A DNA stretch of 64,000 bases from Manihot esculenta (GCF_001659605.2 NC_035170.2:26082020-26146019); one strand, 5' to 3'; positions 35,536 through 47,879 are shown, numbered from the stretch's first letter. Notes: a model not told the origin generated them from the sequence alone. Program-made: numbers and translations.

Positions 35536-36019
35536 AACTAGTAGATATTTTTTAATCACTATCTCTAATTAAAATAATAAATTTATTTAGTATTTTTCTT
35601 AGTATATATTCAAACTAATATTCTTTAAAAAAAATTAGATTAGCTATGTTATTATTATTTTTTTTAAACTAATGAATGTTATCATGTTTTAAACTTGTGC
35701 ACGAAGTCACCAAGAATTATCTGGACCGAAATTTCTGAGGAATTAAGCACCATGAAATTGCAGCATCTTTTCTTAATGGAAGAGTATATATTCAAAACTT
35801 TGACTATCAACTAATAAGCAATTAATTTAATTAAATTAGAGAGTTTGTGTAGGCTAATAATAAATCTATTAACAAATCAAAAGATAATTAACAAATATTT
35901 TCTTACCATAAAATTTAATCTAATGAGAAATTTACAATATTTTATTATAATCATTTATTTATTTTTATATAAACTATTCATGAGATACGTACAATGAGGC
36001 CATAAGGCAAAGTATTCTG

Positions 36020-36051
36020 CAACTTCCATGTGAAATTGCCCTAATGGCGAG
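36020..36051 (+). promoter_or_regulatory. Leader exon of family B copy 1
   Basis: AACTTCCATGTGAAATTGCC and CTAATGGCGAG end at the donor GTAATT (36052). The UTR intron 36052-36159 (108 bp) ends TTGTCCAG. The same leader occurs before B copy 2 (donor at 41775) and as an orphan at 54375-54409. Confidence 0.65.
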
Positions 36052-36163
36052 GTAATTCTTTTTCTTAAAACCAAATTCATTCACACGTGTATGTATATGT
36101 ATGTATTTTAACATGTATATTTATAACAAAATCTGAAGCATACATTGATTGTTGTCCAGTTTG

Positions 36164-36505
36164 ATGATGAAGCTGCTGTTGCTAACGTTGATTATTGGTG
36201 GAACAATCCCTAGTTCTCTTGGAGTTGAACTTGAAAGCTTGGTTTCTCAAAGGGGAAGGTTTGGTTCACAAATTGCTGGGAAGAACAACTACTTGGGGTT
36301 TGAGGATCATGTGAAGAGAAACCATACGAGGGGAAATTTCAGAAGCAAACGTGAAAATATACAAACTGCTTTTGCTTCCAACCAAAATTTTGATGCCAAT
36401 TTCAGACACAATCACATGATAATGCCAAGACTACTTATGAAGCGATATCCTTGTCACTACACTTCTGGTGTTCCTAGTTGCAGTCCTCCTGGTGGTCATG
36501 GTTGA
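36164..36505 (+). CDS. Small secreted peptide precursor, family B copy 1 (113 aa)
   Basis: The ATG lies four bases after a UTR intron acceptor (TTGTCCAG|TTTG). Signal peptide 1 to about 20 (MMKLLLLTLIIGGTIPSSLG). The pro-region has YLGFEDHVKRNH, GNFRSKRENIQTA and DANFRHNHMIM, all shared with the other B genes. RLLMKR (89-94) precedes YPCHYTSGVPSCSPPGGHG, with Cys 97 and Cys 106 in C-x8-C spacing. A secreted, disulphide-closed peptide released by a subtilase is plausible (inference). Two-Cys plant phytocytokines such as CTNIP/SCREW are a possible comparison, but I see no exact signature match. It is arranged head-to-head with A copy 1. Confidence 0.82.
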   Translation: MMKLLLLTLIIGGTIPSSLGVELESLVSQRGRFGSQIAGKNNYLGFEDHVKRNHTRGNFRSKRENIQTAFASNQNFDANFRHNHMIMPRLLMKRYPCHYTSGVPSCSPPGGHG

Positions 36506-36544
36506 TTTTGCAGTGGGAAGGATGAGTGTGCGATTGGGAGAATT

Positions 36545-36910
36545 ATTATTTAATTTTTATAATATATAAAAATTTACTAGTTAATATCTCAGTTTTAAAA
36601 ATTATATTAAAATATTTTTAATATTTTAAAAAGCCTATTAATTAGTTATTCCATTAGTTTTAATTATTAAACATTATAAAAAAAATCTAAAATACTCCTA
36701 GAGCGACTAATTATTAAACTTTTTAAAAATATAATCTACTAATTAATAAATTTTTTAAAATTATAAAAATTAAATAATAAAATATTTAATAAAAAAATTA
36801 ATAGAAAAATTAACTAGTATATTTTTAAACGTTAAAAATATTTGAATATATTTTTTAAAATAGAAAATTAATTAATAAATTTTTTCATATTTTAAAAACT
36901 AAAGAGTAAT
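36545..36910. repeat. Long-TIR MITE, copy of an AT-rich family
   Basis: The left arm (ATATAAAAATTTACTAGTTA... AAAATATTTTTAATATTTTA) is mirrored as reverse complement in the right arm (TTTTTAAACGTTAAAAATA... ATTAATTAATAAATTTTTTC). Related copies lie at 44590-44940 and 47880-48240. It has no coding capacity. Confidence 0.65.
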
Positions 36911-39540
36911 TTTTTCAAATTATTAATATTGAATATATCACGGTTACTTTGCTCCTGATATTTCTGACTTACCCTAGTCGTCATCTTGTTTGTAAGAACT
37001 AAATGCTTGTCCGTGCGATATATAAGTATTTTTATTTTTAAAATTATTAATAAAATAAAAATATAATATATAAATTTAGATAAAATATTAAAAATAAAAT
37101 TTTGAGAACATATCTTATAAATATTTGTGAAAATTTTGTTCTATCATGCTCAAATATATTTTTGCTTTGGCTTCTGAATTTTAACAATAGAGATTTGTAA
37201 TGATTTTATATTTATAGACAATTTTTTTTATTAAAATAGAGTATATTATTTTTTAATATTATTTTTATTTGACATTCATTCATGTTTATATACTTATGGT
37301 TGTAACTTTTTGTATTCATTATTATAATTTATTAATTATTTTTCATTTTACTTGTCATTTACATATTTATATTCATATTATAATTCAATTTTATGTTGCA
37401 GCTTTAATTACAAATTCAATGTTATAATATTTAAATAAATTTAGATTTAAATAAATATTTTATAATCATATCAATGAGTAATTAATAATAAAAATATGAC
37501 TATATATTTAATAAGACCAATAAGAAGTATTGTTTCAGGAAAAAAATATCAACAATTAAGAGTTAAATATAACTAAAAAGTAAATATAACATGTGTTAAA
37601 ATTATGATTAACTGGTTAATTATTACGTGTTTTTAATTATTTTTATTTATTAATTTTAAATTTAAGAATTTTTTTAAAATTTTTTTTCTCACACATATAT
37701 ATTAATTGTATTTAAATTTTTTATGTTAAATATTAAAAAAATAAAAGGTTATATATTTATTAGGAATAATAGTAAGATTAATAAATTTGATTAAATATGC
37801 ATATTAATTATTATTAGATTGAAGTTATTTTCTTTTAAAAAAATAGAATTATCTATTAATTAATAATAATAATAATAAGATAGAGAAAAAAATAGATAAT
37901 TAAAAAAATCAAGTAAAATGACAAATAGTTAAATTGAATTTTGGTTAAAATTGATTTTTGTTCATAACTAAAATTAAGCCAAAATTATAAATCAACAGAT
38001 ATGAAGAGTTGAGGGATGTCAAGAACAGTTGCAGAGTTGAGTTCCACGTCTTCTGCTACAAACTCTGATTTGAACTTCTAAGATCATCTTTCCTTTCCAC
38101 AGTAGACACAAGTTCGAGCAACAATGGCTCAACGAAGCTCATCACGTGCGTGTAAATGTTTCAGACCATGTAATTCAATCCTTCAGTCCATCTCGAACTT
38201 ACATATTACTAAATTAAACCAATTTGGTCTAACAATTTTTCTTATTGCACAACCTAAAATTAGATGGAAATTTTTTCTATTTTATTTTTACTTTTTTTTT
38301 TATTATTTTTTTACCTTCCTCTCATTTTGTTTTCTGTTTTATTTAATAAAAAATAAACATTATTTTATGTACAATTTCCCACTAGATAAAATTTGCAATC
38401 TCAATCCTCATACAAATTTTTGTTAAATATAAATTTATTTTAAGATGATAAAATTATATTATATATTTTAGTAATCTTTAGTTTTTTCATAATTTAATTT
38501 CAAGGCTAATTAATCCAAAAAATTAACATTTATATATATTTGTATTTTAATTTAAATTTTTTAATTTTAATTGTTTAACTGGATGACATATATATTATTA
38601 TTATTTTAATTAATTAATCGATGGAAAAAAATCTAACATTTATTTAATTTTATATTTTAATATAAACGTTGTTTATATTTAAATATAATTTTAGTCAATT
38701 TTTAAAAATAAATAATTTAATTATTAAATATATAATTTATATATTTAACAGTAATAAATTTTATTTTATAATAATAATTATAAATATTTTATAAAAAATA
38801 TATTATTTAATTTAAAATAATAACATATATAAAATAATTAAAAATATTATATTTATTATAAATTTTTTATAATTATTAATGCAAAATAAATTTTATTTAC
38901 TGTTAAAATTACCAACTGCATATTTAACTGTAAGATTATTATTAGATTTAAAATTAAATACGTATGAATTAATATTATTTTATATATAAAATTAGTTTAT
39001 ATTTAAAAAAATAAAATATTAAATTTGTCATTGTATTTGACAGATACATTTTGATATTTCAAAATCAATTAAAAAATGTAAATGTTGAGATAATTAATTT
39101 AAAATTTAAATATTTGGATTAAAGTCTAAAATAATATAAATATTAGATTTTTTCAATTCATTTGGTGATTAGTTTATATAAATAATAAAAACAATAATAC
39201 GTTAAACAATCAAATTGTTATGTAACACTATCAAATTTAAAAATTTATAAATTAATTAAATTTATATAAAAATGCAAAATTGACCAATCAAATCAAAATT
39301 AAAAGATTTAGATTAAAATATAAGTACATGCAAATATTTAGCCTTTTTAAATTAATTGGTCTAATTTTAATGATAATTATTTTTTAATCATATGCTATTA
39401 TATAGAATTTAGCAATTTATAGTTTAATTTAATTTTTTATGTATAAAAGTTAGATATAATAGTGATGAAGGCCTTTTATCTTAAACGACCAACACAAAGA
39501 AATTAGAGAATTTCTAAGAAACTTTGAGAGAGATGGCTTT
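36911..39540. other. AT-rich intergenic DNA between array units
   Basis: No supported gene. A slightly GC-richer stretch at 37990-38170 gives a short ORF start (MAQRSSSRACKCF) that soon runs into poly-T-encoded Phe/Tyr and is not credible. Confidence 0.5.
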
Positions 39541-39544
39541 GAAT

Positions 39545-39955
39545 TAGAATGAGCTTGCCTAATTAGTATAACTTTTTGCGGTGCTGTTGAGTTAATAATG
39601 CTCATCACCTCTAATTAATTAATATTAATAATTAATGTATGCATAAGATGATGAGCAAGAATAAAGTTCATGTTAATAACAAAAAAAATAATAATAATAA
39701 TTAAAAAGAAAAGGCAACAGCAAATCAAAGAATTACCAGATCTTCCCTAATTGGCATCAAACAGGCAACTTGTTCTGGTGCTGTTAAGTTATTATCAAGT
39801 CTGGTACTTGCTCATCACTACTTCCCTTTGATTTCTGAATTTTCCAGGAAGGTGGCGTGGCATCAAAATTCCGAGCAGAAGCAATCAATATTCAATATTC
39901 AATAAACTAGTTAGTCCAAGTCTACCAAAACTACCCCATTAATTCTTTTTGGAAA
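39545..39955 (-). pseudogene. Two ghost promoter/leader copies of family A genes without coding sequence
   Basis: At 39553-39612 the words GAGCTTGCCTAATTAGTATA and GCGGTGCTGTTGAGTTA match the region just upstream of A copy 3. At 39630-39850 a second copy has the UTR intron body (TAATGTATGCATAAGATGAT), the donor context CAAAGAATTACCAGATCT, and GGTGCTGTTAAGTTATTATC. No A coding sequence is found next to either. The following bases (CCAAGTCTACCAAAACTACC, 39918) match the distal upstream region of A copies 3 and 4. Confidence 0.7.
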
Positions 39956-41064
39956 ATTTTAATTTGCAATGCAAAATTTTGACTATTTAAATTATTTTGT
40001 CCAATCAAAATTTAAAATTGCTGAAATCATAGTAGATTCTGCTATTTACAAAAATATATTAATAACTTTTAATGATTTGGGCGGATAAGCATTATCCTGT
40101 CTCTTAATTCAGGGATAATTTTTATTTAAATTATTTAATTTTTAGTGTATTTTTAATTTAATTACTCAATTGTAATTTTTTTCTTAAAACTTCTTAAATT
40201 TTAGTTTAATTTCATAAACTCCTTTTCACCTATTACTACAGATTTCAAGTTACAATAAATAAAAAATATAATTTTTCTTTTCTTTCTAATCATCCATCTT
40301 CCATTTTTATTCTCTCTTGCCTTTTTATTTTATTTCTTTTTTTGTATTTACTCACATAATTTATTAATTATTTTATTTTAATAGTTTAATTAATATTATT
40401 ATATTTTATTTTTAAATCACACTAAAAAATTTATTAATAGTAAAAATATTAATTAGATACAATTTTATTTTAAATATTAATAAATAATTTTTAGATATTA
40501 ATTTAGATAATTTCATAGGCAAAGTTTTAGTATTTATGCAATTGTATTGTACATATTATTTATTAATTATTTTAAATATATAATATTTTTATTTTTAAAA
40601 GAAAATTATAAAATTTTATTAAAATAAATTATTTATTAATTATTTTATTTTTTAAGTGTTTCAAATATCAAAAAATTAAAAAGTATTTTTATAAAAATTA
40701 TTTTTTGAAATAAATGGAAGTTAGACGTATTTTCCAAGTCCATATGTCATGTGGTTCCAAATATCATTAGTGTGTTTAGACTTTATTTTCTTTTAAAATA
40801 AAAATTAAAAATTAGGATAGTAGAATCTGAAATTTTTTAAAGATATTTAAATGTATTTATCTTCAGACTAATTCTATAAGTGCGTGTTTAGACTTTATTA
40901 TCAAACGTATAATAAAGATCAGTCACATCCATATTATATGCAACTTGATAGAATATCACCCAAGTAATTTACAAAAATTATTAAATAATTATATTTGCTT
41001 GTCTTTTTTTTTTCTGTAAAATTAAAAATAAAATGAGAAGGGTGATTCATTTTCATGTATTTTT

Positions 41065-41330
41065 TTTTCTTAGCCTCATAATTCTTGTTAGAGCTTGACA
41101 ATTACTTCAACTTTATATCTGGAAAGATTAATATGAAATAATTTTTTTTTTAATTTTATAAATTCAGAATTATGTATATGATGAAATACTACTGAAAATG
41201 AATTAAATTTTATTGGTATAACATAACTCTCTTCTCACAAATGAGTGGCTAATATAAAGCGGATAAGAATCAAATTGATGTGCATACATTAATGCAGTGG
41301 GAGTTGGTGGGAAGACTTTGAAAATGCTTT
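41065..41330. repeat. Array-unit upstream block, copy also at 48375-48620
   Basis: Shared words include GTTAGAGCTTGACAATTA, GGCTAATATAAAGCGGATAA and ATCAAATTGATGTGCAT, with similar spacing at both places. It lies between ghost A (39.9 kb) and B copy 2, so it is part of the original duplication unit. Confidence 0.7.
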
Positions 41331-41898
41331 TCGTTTCAAAATATTTTTCATAGAAAATGTTTTTATTCTTTAATTTTAATTTAAAAAATAAAATTTATTA
41401 ATAAATTTATATATAAAGATTTTAATAAAAGTTTTAATATATGAAAAATAATTTTTTTAAAAGAGAAAATTATTTTTTTTTAAATGGGTTACTTTTTTTA
41501 TTAACTAAAAAAATATTTTTTTGTTGATTAAAATTTTTTGAATACTCAAAACATTAAGAAAATGAAAAATATTTTTTTAAAAAATATTTTTCGTAAAATA
41601 AATGGAGTCTAAGAGATTTAATTCTTGAATGTTCCCAAAGTCTAATTTTGGTAATAGCAAAAAAATATAATCTCATATTCATATATAGTACCCATAAACT
41701 ATGATGAGGAAGACAATTTAGGCAAACTATATGTTCAGAAACTTCCATCAAAATTAAGTTGCTCTAATGGGAAGGTAATTAATTCTCAACACTAAATTTC
41801 ATGTATATTTTTTCTTTTGCACATGCATATATGAAATCTGAAATATATATTCTTCGTTGTCCAGTTCGATTACAAGGCTGAAGTTGTTGCTGCTGCTA

Positions 41899-42463
41899 AT
41901 GTTGATTATCGATGGAACAATCCCTAGTTCTCTTGGAGTTGAACTTGAAAGCTTGGCTTCAAAAAAGGTGCGAAAATTTTGATTTAGTAAACTGTAAATT
42001 AATAATATTTTATTTAATATTTAAGTTCAAATAATTATTTAAATTTTTTAAATAATATCTGTTTAAAATTTAAATTATTTATTATTGTTGTATTTAGATT
42101 TTTCAATTATATTTGAATAGCAATATGATAAATATCAACTCTTTTATCTTCTTCTCTTTTCAAAAAAACCCACAAAAGGGAAGGTTTGATCTTCAAGGTG
42201 AAGGAAAATCAAATACTTGGAAGAAGAGCTACTTGCGTTTTGAAGATCATGTGAAGAGAAACCATATGAGGGAAAATTTCAGAAGCAAACATGAAAATAT
42301 ACAAACTGCTTTAGCTTTCGACAAAACTATTGATGCCAATTTCAGACACAATCATATGATAATGAGAAGACTACTACAAAAGGGGGCATCATTTTCTAAA
42401 CCTATTCCTTGTCATTATACCACTGGTAAAGGTAGTTGCAGTCCTTCTGGTGGTAGAGGTTGA
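41899..42463 (+). pseudogene. Family B copy 2, start codon lost and coding region split
   Basis: The leader donor (41775) and UTR acceptor (41864) are kept, but the usual ATGATGAAG start reads ATTACAAGG (41869-41877). The first in-frame ATG is at 41899, inside the signal-peptide core. After ELESLASKK a 211-bp insert (41968-42178) with GT...AG ends interrupts the frame at phase 0. Coding then resumes GRFDLQGEGK, RFEDHVKRNHMRENFRSK and ANFRHNHMIMRRLL, ending KPIPCHYTTGKGSCSPSGG with C-x8-C. If spliced and started at 41899, a shortened but still hydrophobic leader would remain. Decay versus a working variant cannot be settled from sequence. RRLL here is the canonical site-1-protease motif. Confidence 0.65.
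41968..42178 (+). other. 211-bp insert or new intron in family B copy 2
   Basis: It begins GTGCGAAAATTTTG and ends CCACAAAAG, flanked by AAAAAAG and AAAAGGGAAGG. B copies 1 and 3 have no intron here. The phase-0 GT...AG ends fit splicing, but the acceptor has a poor polypyrimidine tract (poly-A next to it). Confidence 0.5.
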
Positions 42464-42654
42464 TTATGTAGTGTTTTTTTTTCTTTTATTAAAAAGTTGA
42501 GATAATGTCAAAATTAAGCGAGCATTTAAAAAGGCTAAAATAAGGGCTTGCTTACTGAATCACTGTATGCAAATTTAGGCTTACATTAATAAAATAGAAA
42601 GCTTTTCTTTTTGTTATTTAATTTTGATGATCATTATTTTGTTATTCATATGGC

Positions 42655-44490
42655 GCCACTGAAAGAGCAAGAGAATAACAGAGGAAATGGGCCAAACAAC
42701 GATAATTTTATTACTGTAGGACTATGAATTTGTACATGAATGAAGATGATTCTGGATGATGGCCTGTATAGTTTTCAGAATAATCTATTCCTTATACAGC
42801 TGTATAATGCTAACAGGCTAAAAGAATAAGAAAAAGAATGAAAGAATAAAGAATTAAAAAAAGGAAAGAAACGTGTTTTCTCAGCCTGATACCAAAATGC
42901 CCCATTTAGCTTTTGGTATCAACGCACCGTTTTGCAATCTCTTTACACTTTTTTTTTTTTTTTTATTTCTCCCTCATAAGATGAGAACGAGTTAAAAGAG
43001 AGAGGTCTCATTTTCCTAAGTAGGGCATGAAAACAAGAGTTAGAAGGTAGTTTTGTAAATAAATCGGTGATTTGGAGCTTAGAGGGGACATACACCGGTA
43101 GAATGAATCCTTGTTGTACTTGTTCTCAAACGACATAACAGTCGATATCGAGATGTTTGGTGCATTCATGGAAAATGGGATTTGTGGCAATGTGTTGAGC
43201 CGCCCGATTATCGCAGTCGATATCGAGATTTTTGGTGCATTCATGGAAAATGGGATTTGTGGCAATGTGTTGAGCCGCCCGATTGTCGCAATGGAGAAGT
43301 ATAGGTAAGTCTAGTTGTATATGAAATTCTCACAAGAGATAACTTATCCACTTGATCTCACAAACAGTGGAGGCCATACTGTAGTACTCTGCTTCCATGG
43401 ATGACCGACTAACAGTGTTCTATTTCTTCGTTTTTCAAGAGATTTGGGAGGGACAAAGGAAGATGTAGAAGCCAGTGAGAGATTTGTGGGAGATGGGACA
43501 TGCGGCCCAATCAGTGTCACAGAAAACACGAAGCTTGAAATCTTTGCCAGTGGGAAAGAAGAGACCTTTGTTGGGGCTTCCTTTGAGATACTTAAGAACA
43601 TGAATGGCAAGTTGCCAATGTGTGTCTTCGGATTGTTGAATGTGTTTATTGAGCTGTTGAGTAGCATAAGTAATATCATGGTGTGTGAGAGTTAAGTACA
43701 AGAGTCTACCCATCAGGCGTTTGTACTTCTCTGGATCGGGAAGCAGATTGCCAGTTTCGGCTATCAGTTTGACCCCTTCGAGAAAGGGTACAAGGATAGG
43801 TTGTGCTTCTGTGAAGCTAGCATCCTCAAGGATGTCAAGAATATATTTTAGCTGGCTAAGGAAATTACCACTAGTGGATCCGACTACTTTAATGTCTAGG
43901 AAATAATGAGCAAATCCTGGGTCTTTAATAGAGAAGCTGAGTATCCAGGTAGTGTTTGAGGTTTGTAATGTCTTGTTCATTAGCGCCTGAAATGAGAACA
44001 TCAACATAGACAATTAAAGCAAGAAAAGTAGAATTGGACCCTTTAACAAACAAGCAGTGATCAAATGGTGACTGCTTAGACCCATAAGTTTGTAGGGAAG
44101 CAATAAGCTCCTTGTTCCATTGACTCTTAACCAGTTTGCAAACTTGTCCCGACTTAGCTTTTTGATAACTTTCTGGAGGTTACATATATAATTCTTCATC
44201 AATATGTTCATAGAGCTAGGCATTGTTGATATTCAATTGGTGAATAAGCCATTCAAAGGCTGTAGCTATTGTAAGAAAAACCTGTACTGTGACCAGTTTA
44301 GCTACAAGTGAGAAAACTTCTTGGATATCAATTCCAGGGAGTTGGCTATACCCTCTAGCAACCAATCTAACTTTATGTCTATCCATGGATCCATCTGGAT
44401 TGTGTTTAAGTTTATAGACCCCTTTGGAGCCAATAGCTCTTTTGCCTTCAGGTAATTCAGTGAGGACCCATGTATTAGAAAAAATAAATT
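42655..44490 (-). mobile_element. Ty1/copia relic: RT and RNase H fragments plus possible LTR
   Basis: The minus-strand text at 44230-44490 reads as copia RT start (ELPEGKRAIGSKGVYKLKHN, then VRLVARGYSQ). The ORF at 43435-44013 has the RT/RNase H junction (FLDIKVVGS, LSQLKYILDIL, KYKRLMGRLLYLTLTHHDI, HVLKYLKGSPNKGLFF, FCDTDWAACPISHKSLTGF). The connecting polymerase core (YVDD box region) is damaged. RNase H is followed by a 75-bp duplication. Sequence at 42655-42960 (TTATACAGCTGTATAA, GATACCAAAATGCCCC) resembles a copia LTR but has no partner in the window. The copy is dead. Confidence 0.75.
43138..43288. repeat. 75-bp tandem duplication within copia RNase H
   Basis: The unit starting CAGTCGATATCGAGAT and ending GAGCCGCCCGATT occurs twice in a row with two or three differences. 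On the minus strand it encodes the end of copia RNase H ([20 protein letters not shown] text), so a conserved block is repeated in a dead element. Confidence 0.85.
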
Positions 44491-44589
44491 CTTAATGAGA
44501 AAACAATATAATAAACATCAAGTACATAAAAGTATGTTACTCCGTATTATTAAATAAATTATCCTATGTAGATAAAAAGAAAGAAAATT

Positions 44590-44940
44590 ATTATTTAGTA
44601 CATATAATTTAAAAAAAATTTTAATTAATTTTTTATTTTAAAAAATATATTAAAATATTATTGAAATTTTAAAAATTTAATAATTAATTATTTTATTAAT
44701 TTTTATAAAAATTTAAAATAATTTTAATAAAAAAAATTAATTCATTACAATGATTAATGATAAATTTTTTATATTATAAGAATTAAATAATAAAATACTT
44801 AATGAATAAAATTAAAAAAACAATTAATTAGTAGATTTTTTAAAATATTAAAAATATTTTAATATATTTTTAAAATTAAAAAATTAATTAATAAGTTAGT
44901 TTATAGAATAAAAATTAAATAGTAAAACTAAATCCATAAA
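44590..44940. repeat. Long-TIR MITE, second copy
   Basis: Arms share TTTTAAAAAATATATTAAAA and its reverse complement, TTTTAATATATTTTTAAAAT, with the same central order as at 47880-48240. Boundaries are approximate. Confidence 0.6.
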
Positions 44941-45199
44941 AAATTATATATATCTTTTATTTAAAAATGTAAGATATAGTCTCTCCTAATAGTTTTTAGG
45001 GTCATCTTAGAGGCATATTATATTTACAATATCCTAAAAGAAAGTGTCCAAAATTATTAAATATTTTATCTCTCTTATAATTTTTATTTATTTTTTTAAT
45101 TATTTTAAGATTATTTTTTTACATAATAATTATATATTAAAAAAATAAAATAAATAAAATTATAGGAGAAAAAAGTATATAATAGTGAGATATCTAAAT

Positions 45200-46520
45200 T
45201 TTAATTTGTAATACAAAACTTTGACTATTAATTAAACTAATATAAAATCTCTTATCACTTTTAATCTCTAATTTTCAAATCATAGTGTACAGGGCAGAAT
45301 TTTAAAATTTAAAGTAATTGAATTACTTATTTACCCCCAAATAAATTTAAATCTATCTACCCAATCCCGGCCCTATCCATATTTGTATCTTTCCCTCTTC
45401 CTCACTCAAGCCATGGATACCCTTTCTTCCATTATCTTCCAATCCTTCTTTGTTTCTTTGTCCCACATGACCCTTAATTAATTAATGTTGTCGTCAACTA
45501 ATTGGTTAATTGTGAGACTACGAATAGTAATACTAATACCCGTTTATTTGTGAAAATAATTTTAAAAAATATTTTTTTAAAAAATAACTTATTTTTTATT
45601 GTTAATTTTAATTTAAAAAATAAAATAAATTAATAGATTTATAAAAAACGACGTTAATAAAATTTTTAAAATGCAGAAAATATTTTTTTAAATGATAATA
45701 TCTTTTTTTTAAAATTTTTTTAAATTTTTTTAACAATAAAATATTTTTTATTAATTAATACTTTTAGTATCCAACACTAAAAAATTTAAAAATATTTTTT
45801 ATAAAAAAAAAAAGCCAAGTCTATTCCATTAATTTAGAGTTGGTATTCTAAATATCGATATATGATTGAAAGGATTCATTTTATAATAAAAAAAAATTAA
45901 ATGAATTCTTATAAAATTTTATATAATTTTAATTTATTTTAAAATGAAAAATTTTAAGTTAAAAATTTTTAAAATCTTTTGTTATATATAAAAAGTTAAT
46001 ACATACTTATGGCCCTATATTTTTATATTTTTATTTATTAAATATTTTAATTTTAATTGTAATTTAATAAATACTTAAAATTTTTTTTAAAAATAGTTGT
46101 AAATACAATTTTATTAAATTTATAGTTTAAAATTATATTTAAAAGTAAAATTTTAAATTCATAATTAAATTTATGAATTTAAAGTTGTATTTAAAAGTAA
46201 TTTTGTAAATTTATAATTTTAAAATTGTGTTTAAAAGTAGATTTTTTTTTAAAGTTTAAGTATATAAAATAATATTTTTTTTAAAATTGAAGTATTTGAA
46301 AGTAATATTTTTTAAAATTTAAATATTTATTAGATTATGATTAAGTGTTTAATAAATAAAAATATTAAAATTATAGAATTGAATCATGGAAAATTTTTCA
46401 TCACAAATGAGTTGGGTTTTTATTTCACTCCAAAGAAAAATTAGTTAAGACTTAAAAAGTATATAATTAAGTTGAGTCACATCCAAGCATACAACTTGAT
46501 ATTAGCTCCAAGCCAATTAA
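45200..46520. repeat. Partial duplication-unit remnant (distal spacer of an A/B pair)
   Basis: 45215-45470 matches the spacer upstream of A copy 4 (58805-58960), including ACTCAAGCCATGGAT and the small ORF start M-D-x-x-S-S-I-I. The stretch 46415-46520 (CTCCAAAGAAAAATTAGTTA, then GTTGAGTCACATCC) matches 56190-56270 and 59515-59590. No peptide coding sequence remains between. Confidence 0.65.
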
Positions 46521-46696
46521 TTTGCAAATAATGCTAAAAATTCAATCTCATGGTATTACAAATGGAATTTCTTTGTATGTTATGGAATCGACTTCGATAT
46601 TTTATTCACATTTCAACTCATACATTTATATTACGAATATATGGAAATTCGATTTAATTAAAATTTTTTTTAATATGTATTTATTTTTGCATCTTC

Positions 46697-46993
46697 TCAA
46701 CCGGATCCGCCAGGGTTGCTGATACTAGGGTCGCTTTTACTAGGAGGAGAAGGTGTTTGCTCCCCTATTAGTTTTGGCATCTGATGATCAGCATTGAGTA
46801 TAAGGCTGCCCTTTTTAATTGTGTCCGAATCATATTTTGCCATTATCGTATGCTGTCCTGGATATTCATGAGCAAAATTGATAGCCATGATCCTCTGATT
46901 CCCAATTTTCTCCTTCCTTGCTTCCACTTCAAGTTGAATAGCAAATGAGGTTGAACCCACAACAATCAATATCATTAGCATCACCAACTTCAT
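46697..46993 (-). CDS. Small secreted peptide precursor, family A copy 2 (98 aa)
   Basis: Signal peptide MKLVMLMILIVVGSTSFA; the first of the usual two Met codons has become ACG. The pro-region keeps EARKEKIGNQRI and KYDSDTIKKG. The RRIL motif is missing: MPKLIGEQT replaces MPxLRRIL, and the tail is longer (PSPPSKSDPSISNPGGSG). Loss of the dibasic site suggests either a changed processing route or loss of function. The 5' UTR intron is short and clear: 47016-47154 (139 bp), donor G|GTAATT, acceptor GTGCAG. A TATA box, TTTATAAG on the minus strand, lies near 47225-47232. Confidence 0.78.
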   Translation of the reverse strand: MKLVMLMILIVVGSTSFAIQLEVEARKEKIGNQRIMAINFAHEYPGQHTIMAKYDSDTIKKGSLILNADHQMPKLIGEQTPSPPSKSDPSISNPGGSG

Positions 46994-47144
46994 CGTCTAC
47001 CTACTTTCAAGAACGCTGCACTCAGTTATATATTATTCTAATTAAGATGTTAATAATTATTGTAAAAATAAGATGATGAGCACAAATAATAACAAAATTA
47101 ATATAATTAAAAAGGAAAAGCAAAAACAAAAGCAAAATCGAATC

Positions 47145-47320
47145 AAAGAATTACCAGATCTTTTCTAATTGGTATCAAACAAGCAACTTGTTATGGTGCT
47201 GCTAAGTTGTATCAAGTCTGGTACTTATAAAGGGTTGATATTGCTCATCACCACTTCGTCCGTTGATTTTTGAATTTTCCAGGAAGGTGGCATGGCATTA
47301 AAATTCAAAGCAATCAATCA
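47145..47320 (-). promoter_or_regulatory. Promoter and leader exon of family A copy 2
   Basis: It contains the family block (GGTGCTGCTAAGTTGTATCA, TGGTACTTATAAAGGG), the leader splice donor at 47154/47155 and a TATA element. GAATTTTCCAGGAAGGTGGC upstream is common to all A copies and ghosts. Confidence 0.7.
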
Positions 47321-47879
47321 ATATTCATAAACTACCCCATTTATTCTTTTTCAAAAATTTTAATTCCTCTTTATTTCATAATTTTATCTAATTTTTTTTT
47401 ATCTTAAAATATAGTCTACTTCATTTAATTATAGTTAAGATATAAATTAATAATTATAACTTTATTTTATTTTATTTTATTTTCAACACAATTTAAAATT
47501 AAGGTTTCGTTTATTTACAAAAAATAATTTATATTAAAAAATACTTTTTTAATAGAAAATATCTTTTTATAAAATAATTTATTTTTTATTGTTTAATTAT
47601 AATTTTAAAAATAAAATATATTAAAATTTTTTATATAGTTGTGTTAATAATATTTTCAACGTATAAAATAATTTATTTAAATAAGTTATTTTTTAAAATA
47701 AATTAATTTTTTTAAAATAATTATTTTTTAAAAATAGTCATTTTTCCGAAAAAAATCAATATATTACTCTTTTAATCAATACATTTATTTTTTCTCCTTC
47801 AATTCTTAGTCCAAGCTTAATTACAAAGTCTACAATTCAATCTCTTCCATTCTTTTTTTTTTTTTATATATTATTAATA

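Noticed and set aside
38124..38426. 100-aa plus-strand ORF starting MAQRSSSRACKCF
   Set aside because: After 40 codons it is Phe/Tyr/Leu from poly-T tracts in AT-rich DNA; no domain, no neighbour copy.
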